Positions 23,280-31,500 of a stretch of 64,000 bases of DNA are shown piece by piece. Position 1 is the first letter of the stretch, and every line of letters starts with the position of its first letter. The notes under the pieces were generated by a model. It worked only from the letters and a program-made list of their open reading frames with translations. It was not told where the DNA came from and did not search any database. The DNA comes from Leuctra nigra (lineage: Eukaryota > Arthropoda > Insecta > Plecoptera > Leuctridae): the NCBI GenBank assembly GCA_934045905.1, contig OW203764.1:27206954-27270953 (forward strand). The letters are read 5' to 3'. Position numbers and translations under genes: made by a program.

Positions 23280-26200
23280 TCATCGGTCGTCTTCAGTATC
23301 ATCGTCGGAGTCGAAATCATCGTCAGCGTCGACCGCTGCGTCGGCCGGGTGCACGTTGATGTTGGCCAGCAGGTCCCGCATCGCGTCCACCAAGGTCGTC
23401 ACGCTGCGCTGGAAGTCGGCCACTGCGCCGGCGCCTTCTTCGTTGCCTTGACTGAAAACAGATGGAAATAAATATTAATTTCCAAAACATTCCATTTGAC
23501 CACTCTATTACTTGCTTAATTTCTGGTAACAATAAGTCAGGAATTTTAATGGGTTTAAATAAACCTGGAATTTATAACCTTGGATCTGAGGATTACAAGA
23601 GACATGAAAGAGTGAAAATAATATATCTGAAAGGCGACCCCAGGCTGGGTGCCATTGTCACAATTTTTTTTTAAAATTTAACTTTCTTCAGCCAAAAATA
23701 GCAACGTTTAAACAACTTGCTAATCTTAATAACTAAGAGGTTAGTATGAGTTAACATACGCAACTTTTTCGGTGAGTAGAATTAGAGAGCCTACAGTAGA
23801 AATGAAATATTTAGGGCTGGTCTTTCAATACTATGCTAAAATCAGTACCTAAATAGTAATTAGTTAAGTTTAAACGGTCATTCAAGGATTGTGGTAACCT
23901 AGTCCTTATCAACAAAATTTAGCAGAGTATTGAAAAACTGACCCTTGGTTTTAAATCCCAAGAATAAGTATGACATTGATAATAGTTGCAAATCCACATT
24001 GCATATTTGAGTGTGACGTACCCTTGTTCCGGCTGCCCCGCTGGCTCGGCGGCCGGCTGGTTAACGTTGAAGTTGGGCAAGATGGAGCGGAAGAACATGG
24101 ACAAGGTCCCCGCTTGGTCGTAGAGTCTCGGCCGCGGCGGCAGAGTGTACAGGTTGACAGCGTTGAGCGGAGGCAGAGGGTCGTAGCTCAGCACCGAGCC
24201 TTCCACACCCTGAAACACAGCCGAGTAATGGAGAAGAATGAGTACAATTCAATGATTCGATTATCTGTTTAGTGATTACTGATTACCTGCAAGTTAATCT
24301 ATGGGGGGAAGAATAGCATTCTTCCAAAACATTGTACCTACTAATAAATATTGCCTTAATGCCCCCTCCACATTCCCTCCATAACTATAGAAGTTTGAAC
24401 AACCTTTTGAAGAAAACTTCAATCATAAGTAACATTTCCAAATTGTTCAGGGGAGACATAAAACTGAAGTACCTAGCTTAATGGGCTTTACGAGTTACGA
24501 GCGTTCGTAATTAAATTTTATAAAAATAAAATGACATGTTTACAAGGTTACTCTATATCATAGAAATTACTGATTTCTATACAAATATCAAAAAACATCG
24601 ATTTTGACAAAAGTGTCACATACGAGGTTTTGTAGTTTCACTGACCATAAGTGCATGTTTAGTATACCATTTTAACTAACAACAAAAACTGTAATTTAAA
24701 TTAACTGTGGGGCTAATAGGGAGACCAGACACACAGACTCCCCATAAAGTGCCTTTCAATTTGTTTTATGAGAATCTTAGCATTCACTCATGAAGAAAAT
24801 CTTTGTAAACCACAGAATACAGCAGTAAAACTAATTTTTGATGCTGAAATGTCCAGTTGGGGGTTATAAAAGTGTTAACTTTATAATACTAAGGGAATTG
24901 CTCAAATGTGGTGTCCCTCAAACATTATTATTATTTAAATTAATTTTTTCTATTAGGTAAATGAATTTCAGTACTCAATATTTAGTCTGCAAGGTTTTGA
25001 AAAGATCTATTGGGTTGTGAAAGTTACCATTTCACTTTAACATAAAGATTAACAAAGCATAGTGGATGAACCATTATGAAATCTCCGTACCTCTGTTAGC
25101 GTGGCCGTGACCTCCTTGATATCCGTGAGAAGAATGTGCCTCAGCACTTCACGCGGTGTCTTGCGGTAGCGCGTGAGTCGGTGTTCCTTGCACGCATCGA
25201 CGAGAGGGTCGCCCGCATCCACGCGATCCAGCACGCAATGCACGTTGAGTTCCAGCCACGGCAGCAGCTCCGACTCTTTCCACACGTGATAACTCCGAGC
25301 CACGTACAACGCGATCAGTTGTGTGAGCGATGGCCTCTGGCTGGAGTACCAAGGTCAACATTATATGACAAAGATGGGTTATAACTTATAAGAAACTTCA
25401 AGTGAAGTCAGCATGAAATAAGGTCTGAATGTCGACTGGACCGTGATATCTCAGTATGAGACTCAGCAAATAGTTATAAACATGAAAGGGTCCATAAAAC
25501 AGAGTAGATACCTACTTTTTATTTCCAACACTTTATATTACGTTTGTATTAACTCCTAAAGATTAAACTTAATAGAGTAGTAAGTAGGATATGGAAAACA
25601 GAAATATTTTTAAGCAATACTCTATTTATAAAGGCATATACCATAAAGGCATGAATAAAAAGAAATTATAGAATAAAGGCATGTGAAAAAGGAAGGCTAA
25701 AGGCATGGGAAAAGATTGAAGTCTTGTAAAATGTGGAAAAGGGCATGTTCAAGGCCCATAAACAGAAAGGCCAGGAATGCATACCATATCCATATCCATG
25801 AATGAAGGAATAATTGAAAAATATTAGTAGAACCGAAGATCAAACCAGAGATGCTTGCCAAGCGAAAGATTGTCTCTAGGTATCAAGTCATAAGGTAGGA
25901 CCTTAGTCCCATTTGACTGTATTTCCAACTTGCAAAAACATTGCTACATAATCTTCAGTATTGTATTCATATTTGTAGCCTAATATTGCCAAGGCATATG
26001 TGATAGTTGCAGGCAGAAATGTATGATGTGGTGATTTATAGGTACATAATATGATTAAGTAATAGTACTAATGGCCCACTGACCTGAGTGTATCGTTACT
26101 TGAGAAGAAGGCATGTGCCAACACCCTGGCATCAGACTGCACTCCGCACTTCTCAAGCAGCGGAGCGAGAACAGTGGGAAACATGATGAGCGCATTCTGC

Positions 26201-28371
26201 AGACTCAGGTCCGCCTCGCTCAAGTCTCCATTGCGGGCGAGGTAGAACTGAGCGACGGCCAACGACAGCGCAAAGTTTGGGAGTTGCGAGATGTTCCTAG
26301 ACTCTTCCAGCTCTTTGGCCAGTTGGATGAGAAACGAATACTCCCCGGCCTTGATCGCGTAGAAGTCCATGCATAGGATGACGGCCATCGGGTCTTGCTC
26401 CGGGTTCAGAGAGAGAAGGAGCTTGCAGAACTCAAGAGCCGTACGATAGCAAGCGCGTTGGCCGACAAACATGAGGTGTTTGAAGAGAGCTATGAAAAGA
26501 GCTCTGTTCTCTTGGTGGCAGTAGTCGAGGCGGCACGTGCCGAGCGCGAGGTTGAACGAGGGATGGAAACACGCCTCCATGCAGTAGAGGACGCGCTCAT
26601 TGAGCTCGGCTGCCATCTGAAGGTCTTCACTCATCTTGCACATGTCGGATATCTGAAGCAGCGCATCCAAGTGGTAAGGATGTGCATTGATGATTGCCTG
26701 GAAGAAATAGTTGTTTACTGAGCTGTCGTCGTGGAACTTGATGTCAATTAGCGAGCGTCTTCTTACGACCGTTTAAGCTCAGGACTTGTTTCTTTTCCAG
26801 GGTAGGTATTGTAGTAGTACAGTTCACACCGTGAAATTTGCAAACCCTACTGAGACCATTTGTCTGGTTTACATATTTTTTTTAACAAAATCCTCATGAT
26901 GGTTGAAAAGTGAAAATTTACAAACTTCCGATCAAGCTGAAATTTGCATCATCGAGATCAACACACCTTCAGCAAAATTGTGTAAGAACTTTGAGAGCTA
27001 ATCACAATTTTAGCTTGATATTTTCAAATGTCGATTCCCTATTCCGAGTTACACAGTGTTTTCCTAGGAGGTTATAATTTCTTTACTTACAACAATGTTG
27101 TCAGGGTCGATGCTCTCGACCGCCCTGAGAAAGGTCATCTGAACTTGTTGGTACGCAGGACTGTGCTCAAACTTGAAATATTGAGCTCCATTCTCACTTT
27201 GCATCAACTTCATTGTTACACCTAAAATCAAAAGAAAAACCATTCATGAGTCAACCAATAATTTTGATATAACTTGAAACTTGGTAGGTAACATGGAGCC
27301 ACTTCTCAGCCGATGGGCGTCAAGAGAGCTTTGTTATTGACCTACCTGTCTTTCCAATCGGAGACCAGTTTTCCCTAGCAGCCACCAGCCACGTTGACTT
27401 GATATGACCCCGGCCCCTGGCTCGACGTTTACTATAATAAACAGATCATGGTCACATATCGTACATTCAAATTGATCAAGAATGTTACAGCACAATGAAA
27501 AATACTTACTTTTGTTCATTCTGAACAATTTTAGCACCAAAAATACGTTTTAACTCATTATTGGGCTTTAAAAATCTATGCTCAATACTGAGAATGCCTT
27601 TCCTCGAAGTCGCAGTCTTGTCAGTGCTGGTACTAGCGTGTGGTCCGGCTGAAGGAGTCTCTCCAAGGATGCGGTTAACTTCTCTTACAGACTGTTCCAC
27701 TTCGTCAACCTACAATAATAGAATCAGATCATGCAGTTGCAAAACGATCCATTATATTTATATCGGCCGCGTGTTTATTTATTAATCGTTACACAGTACG
27801 TGTACTAGATGTATTATTGATTGGTAATTATCAGTAATGACTAATGGGTGTGTTATAAGGAGTTTAGTGGGTCATGGACTCACGTTGGGCCTACAAAAAA
27901 ACACTTGTAAAGCATCAACAGCTGACCTCAACATTGTCTTCACTGCTTTTTTGATTGTTTGATGTTTTGACCATTCTCTTTTTCTTTTTCTTCTTTTTCC
28001 GTCGAGAAACGTCCGCAGCTTCATCCCCTGCATCTACACCACCTGCTTGTCCTCGTGCCGCATTCTCAGTGTCATTGTCATCGTCCTCTTTGGCTTCCGA
28101 CTCCGAGTGTGACAGCTGATTAAACTGGATAATAGAAGATATACAAGTATCATAACCAAAGATAAATCATAACTATCAAAACTGCTGCATGCACATTCTC
28201 ATCATGACATAAATATTTTAACCTTACTAAATCATAGCGATTGATGTGGAGTTGCTTGCGTTTTGTGCCACCTGAACTTGTCAGGTCTGATTCGGGTTCG
28301 CTATTTTCATCTGGTTCACCTGTCACCAAATTGTTATCTCCTTGTAGTTTTCTCAGGACTCTTGAAGACAT
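23280..28371 (-). CDS. TCF25: TCF25 (NULP1/Rqc1) ribosome quality-control protein, 9 coding exons
   Basis: Coding exons on the minus strand are 28228-28371, 27927-28124, 27510-27709, 27346-27431, 27091-27221, 26084-26697, 25091-25340, 24022-24209 and 23280-23451. All have GT..AG borders and matching phases, giving 660 residues against about 676 in human. The start MSSRVLRKLQG matches the family N-terminus. A basic run RRKKKKKKKR spans residues 89-98. The central helical domain (about 150-540) contains PYHLDALLQISDMC, CRLDYCHQENRALF and DAGDPLVDACKEHR. Later blocks are SYDPLPPLN and MFFRSILPNFN, and the tail is acidic (DDDFDSDDDTEDD). TCF25/Rqc1 works with Listerin and NEMF on stalled 60S nascent chains and helps direct K48 ubiquitination. 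The upstream neighbour is URM1, divergently oriented. Confidence 0.97.
23814..23944. mobile_element. TTA-flanked MITE in TCF25 intron 8
   Basis: The ends GGGCTGGTCTTTCAATAC and, inverted, GGGTCAGTTTTTCAATAC, with CTNNGCTAA inner motifs, lie next to TTA on the left. It belongs to the same family as 59108-59254. The TTA duplication suggests PIF/Harbinger-type mobilisation. Confidence 0.65.
26870..27069 (+). mobile_element. Decayed Helentron-like 3' end in TCF25 intron 5
   Basis: CCGATCAAGCTGAAATTTGC resembles the recurring Helentron module. The segment ends GAGTTACACAGTGTTTTCCTAG, close to the GCGTTACACCGAGCGTTTTCCTAG terminus of the 12-18 kb copies. The 5' end is not defined. The terminus falls about 22 bases from the intron's 5' splice site. 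Confidence 0.45.
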
Positions 28372-28524
28372 GTTAACTGAATTGAAATGTATACAGAAGC
28401 ATATGATAATATATGATTCAATTAAAATAAATACATGATTCCTTCCTCGTTGTAACGTGGAACAGCTGATGATGACACTTGTCTAATTGCCAACATGGCC
28501 ACCTAAGCGCTACTGTAAACAAAC
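28372..28524. promoter_or_regulatory. Putative bidirectional promoter of TCF25 and URM1
   Basis: Only 153 bp separate the two start codons. The interval contains no TATA box placed for both genes. It has direct repeats of AACATGGCC (about 28493-28500 and 28523-28530, the second including the URM1 ATG), which resemble YY1/Pho-type ATGGC motifs, and a CAGCTG E-box (28463-28468). A TTCAG just before the TCF25 ATG could be an acceptor, so part of this interval may be a TCF25 5' UTR intron. Promoter function is inferred from geometry. Confidence 0.6.
28495..28506 (+). other. Minimal uORF upstream of URM1 (Met-Ala-Thr-stop)
   Basis: ATGGCCACCTAA lies 18 bases upstream of the URM1 start in a context similar to the main start (caacATGG versus aaacATGG). 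It counts as a uORF only if the URM1 transcript begins upstream of 28495, which is unknown. Confidence 0.35.
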
Positions 28525-31500
28525 ATGGCCGAAAGTGGGGACAGTGGTCTGCTGCACGTGATAATAGAATTCGGGTATTTATGTGTTTCTTTGATCAATT
28601 ATTATATACGGAATTATAATATATTTTCCGTCGCAATGTATTAATTATTTTGCATTAATCTTTGATGTATGTAAGCGAGTTCAACTATAAAACGGTTTTC
28701 GGCATTTGTGCCAGTGTCATTGAGCTTTTCAATTTTGGAGATAGATGGCAGTTAGATACACTATTCAAATTGTTTTGAAGAGCGCCAAAATACAAATATT
28801 TTTTTTCGAAAAATACGTGAAAGCCGTTTGAACAAAACTTGGAATTTGGATATTTATATTAGGCCCGGAATAACCAAAGTTAAATTTGCTGGATTAACTA
28901 ACTTTTGGATTAAGTTCAACTGTTTCAATAATTTTGAGGTATCTGATTGGCTGTGCCGCCAATTTAGTCCAATATTTTAGTTAATCCGGCTCAGATTAAC
29001 TTTGGTAATACCGGCCATTACATAATTAGATATCACCTACGATCACCATAATATCACATACTTAAGGAAAAGTTAAATAATCAACGTAAAAATGTTCAAA
29101 ATAATTCCAAGAGCAAAATTCAGATTTTTTTAATGTGCAATCAATACAAAATATATTGCAGCTAATAGAAATGTCGTAGATAATAATATTATTATTATTA
29201 ATTTTATCTGATAATCATGTTCCAATTTAAAATATGCTAGATAGAATCTAAATAAAATACTAGAACTAAGATTTTCCAAATACCCTAAAAAACCATAAAG
29301 CTTATGGGTCACAGCTTGTGTATTACGTGTATGTACTTACATTGTATTGCCTTGACAAATGGAAATAAAACTGAAACTGAAACTGAAACTGAAACTGAAA
29401 CGTTACACAAACTCTAATTTTGGTAATTTACCAACACTTGTCACTTCGTAGAAAATTAAACAATATTATTTTTCAATTGTTTTACTTTCCACATTCTAGC
29501 TTTTATGTATAATTAACTTTTAATGGAACTTAATTTCAACATTTTGTATTTTCTTTTTTACACCCGGGTCCCACTTGAAATTTCACTAAATAGTATACAA
29601 TGAACATAAAGAACATACATTTTTCATTGTATTATTAATTACTAATCAATCAGCAGTGCGATTGTATAACTTCTTAGCCGAGATAATGGATCGTTATCTA
29701 TACCAATTGATGAAAGTAATTTAGCCTATTAGAAGGTAAAGCAATTCAAAGTGCGTAAAGTCGACTTCCTGAGATAAATAATGTAATTATATTTCATATC
29801 CTCGTAGCTTTTGCACAATTCAAATGATTAATAAAAGTTTACTTTCATCAATTGGTATAGATAACGATCCATTATCTCGGCTAAGAAAGTTATACAATCG
29901 CCCTGCAGTTGGTATGAAAAAGGAAACATTATTAAGTTTCTGTTACCGGTTGCAATTTGGTATTTTCTCTAGATGATAATACTTTTTAATATTCTTTGCT
30001 ATACCTTAGGGGTGGTGCTGAACTTCTCTTCGATAAAATAAAGAAACACGATGTAAACCTCCCACCACAGAAGTCTACATGTAAGTTTAATTTTTTACTT
30101 AGTTCATTACCATCAAAGTTTTTAGAGTTTTTCCTTATTATGAGATGAAAAGCTACACGAGAAAGAAATCTGAAGTTTGATTTAATTTATTGAGAAAGAT
30201 TGAATTCCCATATAATGGTGTTTTTTTACAGGGACTATACGTACTTTATTAACTTGGATCAAAGCAAACTTATTGAAAGAACGGCCAGAACTTTTTGTTC
30301 AGGGAGAGACGGTGTAAGTCTTCAATACCAACTTAGATTACATTATAAAACTCTTGAATGAAAACTTTGGTTATTAGCTATTCTTATGTTGGCACGAATG
30401 TATTCCTGCAGGCGACCTGGGATACTGGTGCTGGTCAATGATGCCGACTGGGAACTAATGGTGAGTTGTGACAGTGTTACCTACGTTCCTGGATTCTTGT
30501 CTAAGCAATGATCTAGTAGGTAGTAGTAAAATCTTTATTTAGCATATTTTGCTATTTGTTCTAATACATTATCATTTCAATACAAAAATAGGTAATACAT
30601 TTAACACAGTAGGTAATAGGTACAGTGCTAATACAGTAAAAACATTACAGTACAAATTACTACATTTAAAATTATCACTTCAGATATCTATTATAACCAG
30701 AATCCAACATTTTCATGTGGTAGTGGAATTAACATTTTATTTTTTATTAACCTACAGCACTCCCTTCTAAACATTATGGGTGTTTCGCTTTCTCTAATTT
30801 CTATGGGAATTCTATTATAAATTAAAATACCTTTATGGAATAGTGAGTTTTCTGTAAATTTTGAAAATGTTCTGACAATGCTTATATTTTTCTTAATTCT
30901 AGTGTTGTGATTATGTGCATCCACATTCATAGTCAAAATATTTCTTAAATAATTCGGGGTGAATCCTTTAGTCATTTTAAAGATTAGAGTCATTGAGTTT
31001 AATAAAATTCTATCTTTTATGTCGAGCCAATACAGTGTATCGAGCATTTTGCTAATATTTGTGTATTTATTAACCCGTAATATTGCCAGAACTACAGTAG
31101 TCAATATGAGGTAGAATAATTGATTGATATATAAGTATTTTGGATTCTAACGGTAAACATCCACTGTAGGTACACTCGGCCAAACAAAACTTGAACGTTG
31201 ACCAAATTTGAATGACTTCTGGTCATGTCCCATAACCAATCAAAGCTTGTTATTATCATTGAAATGTGAGGTCACCTACTAGAGTGAGACAATGAGATCG
31301 CTTAGATTGACTTCTGATGTTGCGATCTTACATTTATCAGCCTATCAGATTTATTAAACGTTCAAGTTTTGTTTGGCCAAGTGTACATTCGTTTTTGCTT
31401 ATAGTTTCTGTATAGTTTCTGTGTTCTCTTTTCCATTTATATCGAAAATTTATGGGTGTACGCAAAAAAATGACACGCTACGGAAAATAACGGGGGTTGG

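Noticed and set aside
23214..27225. Plus-strand frames opposite TCF25 exons
   Set aside because: They are antisense shadows of GC-rich TCF25 exons. The minus-strand frame matches the family and has correct splice sites.
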